From the NCBI RefSeq assembly GCF_000499785.1, contig NZ_HG726023.1:344035-408034 (forward strand): DNA of 64,000 nt. Direction: 5' to 3'. The notes beneath the pieces are model-generated. The model was not told the DNA's origin. It did not search any database and saw only the letters and a program-made list of their open reading frames with translations. Numbering within the stretch: position 1 is the stretch's first letter; each line of letters begins with the position of its first letter. The stretch comes from Bacteroides neonati. GTDB lineage: Bacteria; Bacteroidota; Bacteroidia; Bacteroidales; Bacteroidaceae. The position numbers were made by a program, and so were the translations under genes. Positions 1 to 8,130 of this stretch are shown here, in pieces.

Positions 1-800
1 CTGGCTCCGGTTAAGCGAATTTCGTGTTCTCGTTTGTAAGTTAGAAAAGCACGATGGATACCGCGTGCCAGATTATTGGTTCCTTCTTCCGTGTTGAGAT
101 AGCGTTCTTCTTCTGGAGTCGAAATGAATCCTAATTCTACCAAGATGCTCGGCATTGCACTTGCTTTCAGAACCAGGAAACCTGCTTGGTGTACTCCCCG
201 GTCTACTCGTTTGCACGAATGGCGAAATTGTTTTTGCACCAATGAGGCCAGATGAACGCTTTGCTCCATGTATTTATCTTGCATAAATTCGAAGATAATA
301 TACGATTCGGCAGAGTTGGGGTTGAAGCCGGCATATCGAGTCTTATAATCACTTTCATAAAGAATTACGGAGTTTTCGCGCTTAGCTACCTCCAGGTTGG
401 CGTCCGATTTGGCAAGACCCAATGTCCATGTTGATGCTCCTGTGGCCGTTTTATTCTTTGCCAGCGCATTGGTGTGTATTGATATAAATAGATCGGCGTT
501 GGCCTCGTTGGCTATTTCGGCTCGTCGGTCTAGGGGGATAAATACGTCTTTGCTGCGTGTATAAATCACTTTCACATCGTCGGAACTCTGCTTAATTAAG
601 TTTCCCAGCCTAAGCGCCACTTTGAGATTGATATTCTTTTCTTTTGATATGCGTCCCACCGCACCTGGGTCGTGTCCTCCATGGCCGGCATCTATAACGA
701 CAACAAAGTCTTTTGCCCATGCCTTGCTACCATGAAGCGGAAAAACGAGCAGGCATAGGAAAATAAGTCTGTGTAATATGTTCAATCTACGTAGTTCCAT
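1..800 (-). CDS. N-acetylmuramoyl-L-alanine amidase (Amidase_3), 3' end outside window
   Basis: The reverse strand from the ATG at 800 reads to the window edge without a stop, giving about 266 residues. It starts with a basic, hydrophobic signal peptide (MELRRLNILHRLIFLCLLVF). The Amidase_3 core follows: VVIDAGHGGHDPGAVG holds the first zinc His, a DRR-x-EIAN segment is present, LFISIHTNA holds a second zinc His, and SILVELGFISTPEEE holds the catalytic Glu. Enzymes of this family cut the bond between muramic acid and L-alanine in peptidoglycan, in the periplasm, during cell separation or wall turnover. The C-terminus lies beyond the window, so any cell-wall-binding tail is unknown. It is transcribed divergently from the transporter gene at 910. 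Confidence 0.93.
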   Translation of the reverse strand, partial: MELRRLNILHRLIFLCLLVFPLHGSKAWAKDFVVVIDAGHGGHDPGAVGRISKEKNINLKVALRLGNLIKQSSDDVKVIYTRSKDVFIPLDRRAEIANEANADLFISIHTNALAKNKTATGASTWTLGLAKSDANLEVAKRENSVILYESDYKTRYAGFNPNSAESYIIFEFMQDKYMEQSVHLASLVQKQFRHSCKRVDRGVHQAGFLVLKASAMPSILVELGFISTPEEERYLNTEEGTNNLARGIHRAFLTYKREHEIRLTGA

Positions 801-909
801 ATCTAAAATAATGTGCAAATGTAGTAGAAATTTGCCGAAAACTCACTATTTGCGGTTAAGTTTTGTGTTTTTTACCATAACTTTGCCGTGCTAATTTTAA
901 AACGATGCA

Positions 910-1809
910 ATGATGTTGAAATTTCTTAAAGATTGGACATTGCCTATTGCCATGTTAATCGGTGGGGTGGGTTATCCACTATTTACAACCCTCTCTTTCT
1001 TGACTCCGGCCCTTATCTTTGTTATGCTGTTGCTTACTTTTTGTAAAGTGTCTCCGCAAGAACTCCGGCCGAAACGTTTGCATTTGTGGTTGCTTTTGAT
1101 TCAGATATTCGGTGCATTGGTGGTTTATCTATTGCTTTATCGTTTTAATAAGATATTGGCCGAGGGGGTGATGGTTTGTGTTATTTGTCCTACTGCAACG
1201 GCTGCTGCCGTTATTACGAGTAAGTTAGGGGGAAGTGCTTCCAGTTTAACTACCTATACCTTGATTGCCAATATTGGTGCCGCCATTGCGGTGCCTATTC
1301 TTTTCCCGTTGATTGAGGCCAATCCCTCTCAAGACTTCTGGAGTGCTTTTACGGTTATTCTAAGTAAGATTTTTCCGTTGCTTATTTGCCCTATTTTTGT
1401 GGCCTGGTTGTTGCATCGTTTTTTTCCAAAGGCGCATCGAATTTTATTAAGCTACCACGAGCTGGCTTTTTACCTATGGGCTGTTTCTCTGACTATCGTC
1501 ACTGCTCGAACCATTGCTTCGCTTATCAATGATTCGGCCGATGGGCAAACGGAAATATTGATCGCTCTGGGTTCTTTGGTCGTTTGTTGTTTGCAGTTCT
1601 TTCTAGGCAAAACATTGGGAGGTTTGTACAATGATCGCATCAGTGGAGGGCAGGCATTGGGACAGAAAAATACAATTCTTGCCATCTGGATGGCACATAC
1701 TTATTTGAATCCGCTTTCTTCGGTTGGTCCGGGGGCGTATGTATTGTGGCAGAACATTATCAACTCGTGGCAGTTGTGGAAAAAGAGAAAGAAAGAGGGT
1801 AGTAAATGA
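910..1809 (+). CDS. SBF/BASS-family Na+-dependent transporter; 3' end is the element's attachment site
   Basis: The 299-residue protein is almost wholly hydrophobic, with about nine or ten membrane segments. It has the family signature around residues 93-130 (CPTATAAAVITSKLGG, then a TLIANIGAAIAVPILFPL segment), matching bile acid:sodium symporter (SBF) proteins. The substrate cannot be told from sequence. A possible -7 box TAACTTTG lies at 878-885. The last codons (LWQNIINSWQLWKKRK and a short tail) recur almost identically at 15598-15645 just outside the far end of the mobile element. The present tail was therefore probably supplied by the element, and the reading frame was restored on insertion. 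Confidence 0.85.
   Translation: MMLKFLKDWTLPIAMLIGGVGYPLFTTLSFLTPALIFVMLLLTFCKVSPQELRPKRLHLWLLLIQIFGALVVYLLLYRFNKILAEGVMVCVICPTATAAAVITSKLGGSASSLTTYTLIANIGAAIAVPILFPLIEANPSQDFWSAFTVILSKIFPLLICPIFVAWLLHRFFPKAHRILLSYHELAFYLWAVSLTIVTARTIASLINDSADGQTEILIALGSLVVCCLQFFLGKTLGGLYNDRISGGQALGQKNTILAIWMAHTYLNPLSSVGPGAYVLWQNIINSWQLWKKRKKEGSK
1745..1792 (+). repeat. Left attachment-site copy (attL), inside the transporter 3' end
   Basis: These 48 nt align without gaps to 15599-15646. Two 10-bp blocks are perfect: TGTGGCAGAA (1745-1754) and AAGAGAAAGA (1783-1792). The ten mismatches between them are all silent, including Ser TCG versus AGC. The encoded peptide LWQNIINSWQLWKKRK is the same in both copies. 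This is what a tyrosine-recombinase element looks like when it targets a conserved gene 3' end and carries a replacement for it. Confidence 0.75.
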
Positions 1810-1903
1810 TATAAAAGTATTTGATTAATAGCATTTTGTGTATATTTTGTTTTTTTGCTTAATTTCTTTCTTGTTTCTCTTCTTATTCCTATAAATTCCT
1901 TTA

Positions 1904-1976
1904 TTTTGTTACCAGTTTGTTACTCGTTTATGCTTGAGTAACAAAATAAACCCCTATATTTGTGTCGGTAACAAAA
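1904..1976. repeat. Cluster of TTTTGTTAC motifs (left end), likely integrase arm sites
   Basis: TTTTGTTAC occurs at 1904-1912, a one-mismatch copy at 1915-1923, and inverted copies (GTAACAAAA) at 1938-1946 and 1968-1976. A 21-nt stretch at 1904-1924 matches 15513-15533 at the other end with a single mismatch and in the same orientation. Short repeats near both ends of an integrase-bearing element fit arm-type binding sites for integrase or excisionase. Confidence 0.6.
1934..1962 (+). promoter_or_regulatory. Integrase promoter (TTG-N18-TATATTTG)
   Basis: A TTG at 1934-1936 is followed after 18 nt by TATATTTG (1955-1962), matching the Bacteroides -33/-7 pattern. Transcription would begin near 1969, about 20 nt before the integrase ATG. 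Two inverted TTTTGTTAC motifs (1938-1946 and 1968-1976) overlap the spacer and the start region, so integrase or excisionase binding could repress this promoter. Confidence 0.5.
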
Positions 1977-1988
1977 TAGGGATATAAG

Positions 1989-3182
1989 ATGGCAAAGAAG
2001 AAACAAGAGGCTAAACTAAAGGAGCCTGTGAAAATTAGGTTTAAACAGCTTGCTAATGGTAATCAGTCTATTTATTTAGATTACTACACTGGTGATGTGA
2101 TAAGGAAAGAAAACTATGTTGGTGGTAAGCGGCAATATGAGTTTTTGAAGTTGTATCTAATGCCGGAAAAGACAAGAGAGGATAAGTTGAAGAATGAAAC
2201 AACGTTGGCTCTTGCTAAGGCTATTCAGAGTAAACGTATCGTAGAACTACAGAATGATGCTCACGGCTTTCAGAATAACAATAAGTCCAAAGCCAATATT
2301 ATTGACTACATCGAAGAGATGAGAACGCAGGCAAAAGAGCGTGGCAGTCTTAATTATTGTAGCACAATGGGAAATGTAGTGCGGGAGTTGAAATTATATA
2401 GAGGAGATTGTATTGCTTTCAAAGATGTAGATAGAGACTTTCTGGGTGGTTTTGTTGACTTTCTGAGACAAGCAAAGAGGGCAAGTAAATTTGGATTGGA
2501 GAAAGGTGGTGGTATTCTTAGCAATAACTCTATTGTAGCTTATTATGCTGTTGTAAGAACCGCTCTCAATCGTGCCTTTCAAGATGGAATTATTAATATT
2601 AATCCTACAGTTGGATTTGATTTTGCTGCTAAAGTTAGGGCAGAAGCAAGTAAAAGAGAATATCTGACGATTGAGGAAATTAAAACACTGATAGCTATGC
2701 CATGTAAATCCGAAATAATGAAGCAAGCTTTTCTGTTTAGCTGTTTGTGTGGATTACGAGTTAGTGATATAAAACGACTAACATGGCAAAATTTGCAGAG
2801 AAGCGGTGATAAGGTTCGGATAGAGATTACAATGCAAAAGACGAAAGAGGCTATTTATCTTCCAATATCAGATGAAGCCTTGAAGCTGCTACCTGAAAGA
2901 GGAGAAGCGAAAGATAACGAGGTGATTTTTCCCTTGACTCATCAAGGAACAGTAAACAACGTCTTGCAAAAGTGGGCAAAGGAAGCAGGGATAACGAAGC
3001 ACATTTCGTTCCATGTTGCACGCCATTCACATGCTACAATGATGCTTACCTTGGGTGCAGACCTTTACACTGTTAGCAAATTATTGGGACATAAGAATAT
3101 TGCAACTACTCAAATCTATGCCAAGATAATTGATAAAAAGAAAGATGAAGCGATAAGTCTCATTCCTAATTTAACAGATTAA
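1989..3182 (+). CDS. Tyrosine recombinase / integrase
   Basis: This 397-residue protein has the layout of Bacteroidales integrases: an N-terminal arm-binding region (about 14-100), a SAM-like core-binding domain (about 103-205) and a catalytic domain (about 222-390). The active-site residues are visible: R257 in CGLRVSDIKRLTW, a Lys near 283-285, H342 and R345 in HVARHSHAT, H368 in LLGHKN, and the nucleophile Y377 in TTQIYAKI. It would cut and rejoin DNA at the attachment site in the transporter gene about 200 bp upstream. It is the first gene inside the element and looks intact. Confidence 0.96.
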   Translation: MAKKKQEAKLKEPVKIRFKQLANGNQSIYLDYYTGDVIRKENYVGGKRQYEFLKLYLMPEKTREDKLKNETTLALAKAIQSKRIVELQNDAHGFQNNNKSKANIIDYIEEMRTQAKERGSLNYCSTMGNVVRELKLYRGDCIAFKDVDRDFLGGFVDFLRQAKRASKFGLEKGGGILSNNSIVAYYAVVRTALNRAFQDGIININPTVGFDFAAKVRAEASKREYLTIEEIKTLIAMPCKSEIMKQAFLFSCLCGLRVSDIKRLTWQNLQRSGDKVRIEITMQKTKEAIYLPISDEALKLLPERGEAKDNEVIFPLTHQGTVNNVLQKWAKEAGITKHISFHVARHSHATMMLTLGADLYTVSKLLGHKNIATTQIYAKIIDKKKDEAISLIPNLTD

Positions 3183-3228
3183 AAGTTTAAATTACAATGT
3201 TATTTTTCTATATATTTTCCTTTTTGAA

Positions 3229-3258
3229 CTTGTTTCTTGTTTATAGAATGTATCTTTG
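3229..3258 (+). promoter_or_regulatory. Promoter for the gene at 3285
   Basis: CTTG at 3229-3232 precedes TATCTTTG (3251-3258) by 18 nt, close to the Bacteroides consensus. The ATG at 3285 lies 27 nt downstream of the -7 box. Confidence 0.5.
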
Positions 3259-3284
3259 GGACTAAAATAAAGACATAGCACATT

Positions 3285-4208
3285 ATGGATGAAGAATTAA
3301 ATAGAGTGAATGATGCATTTAAAGCTTCGTTTGATCGTATACAACGTATCTTTGATTTGTGTATAGCTCCTGTTTACGAAGCTTTAGTTGATAGAGTTTT
3401 TCTTAACTGTCGCTATTATGGTCTGGCAGAAACGATTGAGTTTGAGAAGAAGGAATATAATAGAATATCAAAAGAACTGATAGAAATACATGTAAGCAAT
3501 CCGGTATTGGTCGATCTTCAAAGATATTACGCTGACCCTGAATTCTTTTGGGAAAGTGGTCTGTTCGAATATTTACAACCAGCAGATAAACGCAAGTATC
3601 GTACCTATCTTCACACTCAATTTGATTATTCGAAATACGTACAAAATAACACTTTCTATGATAATGAATTGCCCTATTTTTCTGTTATAGTAAAAGTTGT
3701 TGCATATGAAAGATTTCTTGATTCTTTGCGTATACGCACACAAGGAATACTTGGTGAGATAGAAGGGTTGAATGGAATGGTTCCGGTGGCTCTCGAAATT
3801 CCAGCCAAACCAAAAGTCGAAACCGATAACCCATTTGAGCAAAGTTTCATAAGTGTACAGCTGAACCTAATGGCTGAATGCGCCAATGAGGTAAAGATGT
3901 TTAATGCTATGGTTACTCATGAAGATTGGAAAGCAATATTCGATTGCAAGCCCAATAATATTTTGAAATCAAAGAATAATAGGCTACTTGCGTACTTCTT
4001 TTCTAGCCTGAGCAACCGTAATCTGATTACCGGAAATTGGCAATCGGTCATTGCCAAATACAAACTGTTTTTAGCTTCTCAAAAGAATGACTATCTGAAT
4101 TGCAATGATTTAGCTAATGCAAACGCTAATAATAAAGATGTGCAACTATCGTATAAATACACAGTCATAGGCAGATATATCAAGCAACTACAAAAAACTT
4201 TAGGATAG
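3285..4208 (+). CDS. Unknown protein of the mobile element
   Basis: This 307-residue soluble protein has no signal peptide or membrane segment, and I do not recognise its family. The first half (1-165) is rich in aromatic and charged residues and looks helical. A Pro-rich linker (about 166-182) leads to a C-terminal helical part (about 185-307) with repeated aromatic and Asn-rich segments (LAYFFSSLSNRNLITGNW, then LASQKNDYLNCNDLANANANNKD). It has its own promoter and sits between the integrase and the excisionase-like gene. In related elements such genes often regulate excision or defend the host, but nothing here shows a function. Confidence 0.8.
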   Translation: MDEELNRVNDAFKASFDRIQRIFDLCIAPVYEALVDRVFLNCRYYGLAETIEFEKKEYNRISKELIEIHVSNPVLVDLQRYYADPEFFWESGLFEYLQPADKRKYRTYLHTQFDYSKYVQNNTFYDNELPYFSVIVKVVAYERFLDSLRIRTQGILGEIEGLNGMVPVALEIPAKPKVETDNPFEQSFISVQLNLMAECANEVKMFNAMVTHEDWKAIFDCKPNNILKSKNNRLLAYFFSSLSNRNLITGNWQSVIAKYKLFLASQKNDYLNCNDLANANANNKDVQLSYKYTVIGRYIKQLQKTLG

Positions 4209-4263
4209 TCTAAGACCTAAAACATCCTCAATTCACTATCAAGCTTATTCCCAATACATTTGC

Positions 4264-4298
4264 CCCCGTTAACGAGAAAATAACGGGGTGCGCACCCC
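4264..4298. repeat. Two overlapping, mutually exclusive stem-loops upstream of the HTH gene
   Basis: CCCCGTTA (4264-4271) pairs with TAACGGGG (4281-4288). The last four bases of that arm also begin a perfect 14-bp palindrome, GGGGTGCGCACCCC (4285-4298). Only one of the two structures can form at a time. The site lies 29 nt before the ATG at 4327 and could be an operator, an attenuator or part of a replication origin. Confidence 0.6.
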
Positions 4299-4326
4299 AT
4301 TTGTTTAATTTCAAATTATTACTCAA

Positions 4327-4614
4327 ATGGACAAAAGTCTTGAATTACGAGTTTCAGAACTCGAACAGTTGTTATTCTATTCAAAGAATGTACTTAGCTT
4401 CGAGGAAGCAAGTCGATTTCTTCATCTGTCTAAAAGTTACCTGTATAAACTTACATCGGGTAATTTAATCCCTCATTACAAGCCGCAAGGCAAGATGCTC
4501 TATTTTGAAAAAGTGGAGTTAGAAGCGTGGCTACGTCAAAATCCAGTAAAGACACAGGCACAAACAGCCCAAGAGGCAGAGCAATATGTATCTAACCATC
4601 CATACAAGAAGTAG
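4327..4614 (+). CDS. Excisionase-like helix-turn-helix protein
   Basis: This 95-residue protein has a coiled N-terminus (1-20) and a MerR/excisionase-type HTH (about 20-70). The motif FEEASRFLHLSKSYLYKLTS is followed by IPHYKPQGKMLYFEKVELEAWL, the wing typical of the HTH_17 family. Small proteins like this act as excisionases or as regulators of mobilization genes in Bacteroidales elements. It ends 5 nt before the ATPase gene and is probably co-transcribed with it. Overlapping hairpins just upstream may control it. Confidence 0.85.
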   Translation: MDKSLELRVSELEQLLFYSKNVLSFEEASRFLHLSKSYLYKLTSGNLIPHYKPQGKMLYFEKVELEAWLRQNPVKTQAQTAQEAEQYVSNHPYKK

Positions 4615-4619
4615 CAGTT

Positions 4620-5669
4620 ATGGAAAACAAGAAAGAACATACTTCTGAAGAACTTGCCGTTTTGTGGCAATCCGCTCGGCTGAAAGTTACGGATGAATAT
4701 AAAGTAGCCCCTGAAATACTCTGGGCGCATGGCTCATCCATTGGGACACTGGGCAACTTTAGTGCATCAACTGGGAAAGCCAAAAGTAAAAAGACATTTA
4801 ACGTATCCGCCATTGTGGCGGCTGCGTTGAAAAATGATGAGGTGCTACGCTATGTAGCCGAACTTCCTCCAAGCAAGCGTAAACTACTTTATGTGGACAC
4901 AGAGCAAAGCCCGTTTCACTGCCAAAAGGTAATGAAGCGTATCTTGCGTTTAGCAGACTTGCCAGCAGATATACATCCTGAAGATTTGGAATTTCTCGCT
5001 TTGAGGCAGTACAACCCTGAAGATCGTGTAGGAGTCATTGACCATGTTATCAACCATATGAATGGTTTGGGTTTGGTGATTATAGATGGAATCCGTGACT
5101 TGATGTATGACATTAACAATCCGAGTGAAGCAACTATTCTGGTGAACAAGTTGATGCAATGGACAGACCAACATCAAATTCATATCCATACTGTTTTGCA
5201 CCTTAACAAAGGGGATGATAACACGAGAGGGCATATTGGTACGGAACTGAATAATAAAGCTGAGACGATTCTTCAGATAACCAAAAGTGACATGGACGGT
5301 GATATTAGCGAAGTGAAAGCAATGCACATTCGTGACAGAGAGTTTGAACCGTTTGCGTTTCGTATCAATGATGAAGCTTTACCGGAATTGGCAGAAGGGT
5401 ATGTGATAGAAAAATCCAAAACACAAAAAAGGTTTTCTTATACAGAGCTAACAGAAGCCCAGCACCGTGAAGCGTTGACAAACGCATTAGGCGACCAACT
5501 AATAAGAGGTCATCAAAATCTGTTGGACATATTGCAAAAGGGATATGTGACTGTGGGTTTTGAACGTGGTAGGAACGTTATTCTTGATCTTAAAAAGTTC
5601 CTTGTCTATAAGCGCATGATAGTGAAAGAGGGGAAAGGATATAAATACAATCCCGAATTTCACTATTAA
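4620..5669 (+). CDS. RepA-like / DnaB-RecA-type AAA ATPase
   Basis: This 349-residue protein has an ATP-binding core with a Walker A in GKAKSKKT (about 52-59), a strand KLLYVDTEQS after it, and a Walker B in GLVIIDGIRDLM. A further motif, HLNKGDDNTRGHIGTELNNKAETIL, follows. This pattern is that of hexameric RepA/KaiC-like ATPases found beside primase genes on Bacteroidales mobile elements, where they are thought to act in replication or unwinding of the transferred strand. The C-terminal 80 residues look like a winged helix. It lies between the HTH gene and the primase-like gene. Confidence 0.85.
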   Translation: MENKKEHTSEELAVLWQSARLKVTDEYKVAPEILWAHGSSIGTLGNFSASTGKAKSKKTFNVSAIVAAALKNDEVLRYVAELPPSKRKLLYVDTEQSPFHCQKVMKRILRLADLPADIHPEDLEFLALRQYNPEDRVGVIDHVINHMNGLGLVIIDGIRDLMYDINNPSEATILVNKLMQWTDQHQIHIHTVLHLNKGDDNTRGHIGTELNNKAETILQITKSDMDGDISEVKAMHIRDREFEPFAFRINDEALPELAEGYVIEKSKTQKRFSYTELTEAQHREALTNALGDQLIRGHQNLLDILQKGYVTVGFERGRNVILDLKKFLVYKRMIVKEGKGYKYNPEFHY

Positions 5670-5679
5670 AAATGGGTAC

Positions 5680-5719
5680 GGTTTAGTTGGGGTGCCTATA
5701 GATGGTAACAGACTAAACC
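5680..5719. repeat. Inverted repeat GGTTTAGT / ACTAAACC
   Basis: GGTTTAGT (5680-5687) and ACTAAACC (5712-5719) form an 8-bp inverted repeat in the gap between the ATPase and primase-like genes. The same core recurs as an inverted pair near the element's right end (15340-15347 and 15375-15382). The role is unknown; a replication or regulatory site is possible. Confidence 0.4.
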
Positions 5720-5755
5720 TATCACCAATTTATCAATTCAATTAATTTTAAGAAT

Positions 5756-6712
5756 ATGACAATTAGCGAATCTAAAAATATAGCATTGGAAGATTATCTG
5801 CATAGTTTGGGCTTTAGCCCTGTAAAGCAGCAAGGAAATAATCTTTGGTATAACTCCCCCTTTCGTACCGAAACCGAAGCCTCATTCAAAGTAAACCTAT
5901 CTCGTAACGAATGGTACGATTTTGGTTTAGGTAAAGGTGGTAACATTATTGCTTTAGTATCGGAACTTCACGGAACGGATAGCGTGCCGTATTTATTGCA
6001 ACGGATAGCGGAGCAAAGTCCTGCTGTTCATCCCGTCTCTTTTTCTTTTCGTCCGAAAGCCTCTTTGCCGAGCTTTCAACAGTTGGAAGTTGAGCCGCTT
6101 ACCAATCCGGCGCTTTTGACTTATTTGCAGGAAAGAGGTATCAATATTGAACAGGCGAAAAAAGAATGTAAGGAGTTGCATTTCGCGAATAATGGTAAAT
6201 GGTACTTCGCTATCGGTTTTTCTAATGTTGTAGGGGGTTACGAAGTGCGGAATAAGTATTTCAAAGGCTGCATCTCTCCCAAAAACATTACGCATATCCG
6301 GCAAAAAGAGCCGCAAGAAGCATGTTGTGTGTTTGAGGGGTTTGTGGATTATCTTTCATTTCTTACTTTGCGGCAGAAAAGTTGTCCGAGCTATCCAGAC
6401 CTTGATAAGCAAGACTATCTTGTTCTGAACTCTGTTTCTAACCTCTCCAAAGCTTTGGAGCATTTGGGGAGTTACGAACGTATTTATTGCTTTTTAGATA
6501 ACGATGTGGCAGGAATCACCACCCTGCAAGAGCTTCGCGAGGAGTACGGTTTACGTATTCATAATAGCTCGCAGAAGTACGGGGAGTACAAAGACCTTAA
6601 CGACTATCTATGCGGCAAGAAGCAGGAGCAGCCAGTACTCCAAGTGCCATCTGTTGAGCGGAAAAATGAACAACCGATACCCTTGAAACGGAGTAAAGGC
6701 AGAAAGATGTAA
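5756..6712 (+). CDS. Primase-like protein (CHC2-type N-terminus plus TOPRIM)
   Basis: The protein has 318 residues. The N-terminal region (about 1-75) matches the DnaG zinc-finger fold in outline: NNLWYNSPFRTETEASFKV, then EWYDFGLGKGGNIIALV. The Cys and His ligands of the usual CPFH motif are replaced, so zinc binding is unlikely. The C-terminal half has a TOPRIM domain with CCVFEGFVDYLSF and YCFLDNDVAG, which supply the acidic metal-binding residues. It probably makes primers for the element's DNA after transfer, working with the ATPase upstream. The C-terminal tail is basic. Confidence 0.83.
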   Translation: MTISESKNIALEDYLHSLGFSPVKQQGNNLWYNSPFRTETEASFKVNLSRNEWYDFGLGKGGNIIALVSELHGTDSVPYLLQRIAEQSPAVHPVSFSFRPKASLPSFQQLEVEPLTNPALLTYLQERGINIEQAKKECKELHFANNGKWYFAIGFSNVVGGYEVRNKYFKGCISPKNITHIRQKEPQEACCVFEGFVDYLSFLTLRQKSCPSYPDLDKQDYLVLNSVSNLSKALEHLGSYERIYCFLDNDVAGITTLQELREEYGLRIHNSSQKYGEYKDLNDYLCGKKQEQPVLQVPSVERKNEQPIPLKRSKGRKM

Positions 6713-6763
6713 TCTACCATAGTATAAACCATGCGCCAACTGCGGGTAAGCCAACTAACGATA

Positions 6764-6816
6764 GCAAGGTTATGGAAATGTATACATTTCCGCTCCTTGC
6801 TTTGCCTATGGCAAAG
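6764..6816. other. Candidate origin of transfer (oriT)
   Basis: The 145-nt gap before mobC holds nested inverted repeats. GGAAATGTATACATTTCC (6774-6791) is a perfect 18-bp palindrome. It is flanked by outer arms GCAAGG (6764-6769) and CCTTGC (6795-6800). A second hairpin, CTTTGCC-TAT-GGCAAAG, spans 6800-6816. Position directly upstream of MobC and relaxase genes, together with inverted repeats, is the usual setting of oriT in mobilizable elements. No nick site can be assigned. Confidence 0.55.
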
Positions 6817-6857
6817 GGAAATTACTCCCGTTGGTCGCAATTTCAAGAAACAACCTT

Positions 6858-7226
6858 ATGGATAAAGATAGACAACCCCGATCGGGGATTAACAAGAATA
6901 GAGTACGTATCGTGAGTGCCCGTTTCTCCGAACTGGAGTACCAGGCATTGCAGAAACGACGGAAAGATGCAGGGGTATCTCTTAGCAGTTTCACTCGTTC
7001 TGCAATGTTAGCAGGCAAGGTGGTGCAGCGCATCAGTAAAGCCGATGCTGACACTTTGCGTAAGTTAGCAGGAGAAGCAAATAATCTCAACCAGTTGGCG
7101 CATAAAGCCAATGCTGGAGGATTTGCGGGAGTGGCAACCGAACTGATAGCATTCAAGAAGAAAATAGTAACTATCATAAATCAGTTATCCGATGATTGGC
7201 AAAATAAGCAAAGGGGCAACTTTTAG
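6858..7226 (+). CDS. mobC: MobC-type relaxosome accessory protein
   Basis: This 122-residue basic protein starts at the ATG at 6858; a longer frame would need a TTG at 6831. The sequence VSARFSELEYQALQKRRKDAGVSLSSFTRSAML resembles a ribbon-helix-helix DNA-binding domain. It is followed by the MobC pattern KLAGEANNLNQLAHKAN. Such proteins bind oriT and help the relaxase nick it. The gene overlaps the relaxase gene by 35 nt, which supports translational coupling. The candidate oriT lies just upstream. Confidence 0.88.
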   Translation: MDKDRQPRSGINKNRVRIVSARFSELEYQALQKRRKDAGVSLSSFTRSAMLAGKVVQRISKADADTLRKLAGEANNLNQLAHKANAGGFAGVATELIAFKKKIVTIINQLSDDWQNKQRGNF

Positions 7227-8112
7227 TGGTTGCATAAACTATGTATTGGGCAAGGAGGGTGCGGAACTGTTAGCATCGGATGGAGTGCTGACCGAAAATC
7301 GTTCTACCATAATCGACTGCTTTCAAGCACAGCGCATGATGAAGCCGAATATCCGGCAACCAGTCGGGCATATCTCGTTAAGCTATGCTCCTGAAGATTC
7401 TTTCTGCTTGACCGATGAACTCATGGTGAAGTATGCGATGGAATATATGGTGAAAATGAGTATTAAAGATACGCAGTATATCATAGCACGACACAGCGAC
7501 CAAAAGCATCCACATATTCATTTGGTTTATAATCGTGTAGATAATAATGGGCAGACTATAATTGACAAGAACGATCGTTATCGCAATACGCAAGTTTGTA
7601 AGGAGTTGAAAGATAAATATTCCCTTTACTTTGGGAAAGACAAGGACAGAGTGCGTACCCATCGACTGAAAGGCAAAGATAAAACTAAATACGAGATTTA
7701 TCATGGAGTCAAAGCATCATCGGTTAAGGCAACTGATTGGAAGCGGTTTAGTGACTTGTTAGCAAGGCAGGGCATACAGACTATTTTGAAGTATAAGGGG
7801 AAGAGTGATACTTTGCAAGGAGTTTCATTTACTAAAGAGGGTATTACGTTCAAGGCTTCGGAAGTGGATCGTAACTTTAGTTTTGCTAAGTTAGATAAAC
7901 TGTTTGAACAGAATGGCTGTATTCAACAAGCAGAGAATAAGCAGCCTTCTTCTGTTTACCAAGAGCAGGCACACTCTTTTTTCGAAGATGCTGTGGAGGG
8001 TATTACACAAGGTTTGGGAGGTCTATTTACTCTGTCATCTAATCCTGTAGAGGATAATCCTTACAATCCCAATTTGAGAAAGAAGAAAAAGAAAAAAGGA
8101 ATCAGGTTTTAA
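7192..8112 (+). CDS. Relaxase / mobilization nuclease (MobA/VirD2-like)
   Basis: This 306-residue protein has the relaxase family (PF03432) motifs. MIGKISKGATFSGCINYVLG gives the likely catalytic Tyr17. GHISLSYAPED holds H60. The three-His metal motif is H106, H108 and H110 in HSDQKHPHIHLVYNRVD. It would nick one strand at oriT, stay attached to the 5' end and lead it into the recipient. The C-terminus ends in a run of lysines. The length is at the short end for the family, as usual for small Bacteroidales elements. No type IV coupling protein is nearby. Confidence 0.94.
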   Translation: MIGKISKGATFSGCINYVLGKEGAELLASDGVLTENRSTIIDCFQAQRMMKPNIRQPVGHISLSYAPEDSFCLTDELMVKYAMEYMVKMSIKDTQYIIARHSDQKHPHIHLVYNRVDNNGQTIIDKNDRYRNTQVCKELKDKYSLYFGKDKDRVRTHRLKGKDKTKYEIYHGVKASSVKATDWKRFSDLLARQGIQTILKYKGKSDTLQGVSFTKEGITFKASEVDRNFSFAKLDKLFEQNGCIQQAENKQPSSVYQEQAHSFFEDAVEGITQGLGGLFTLSSNPVEDNPYNPNLRKKKKKKGIRF

Positions 8113-8130
8113 TTATTAAAAGTAGAAAAT

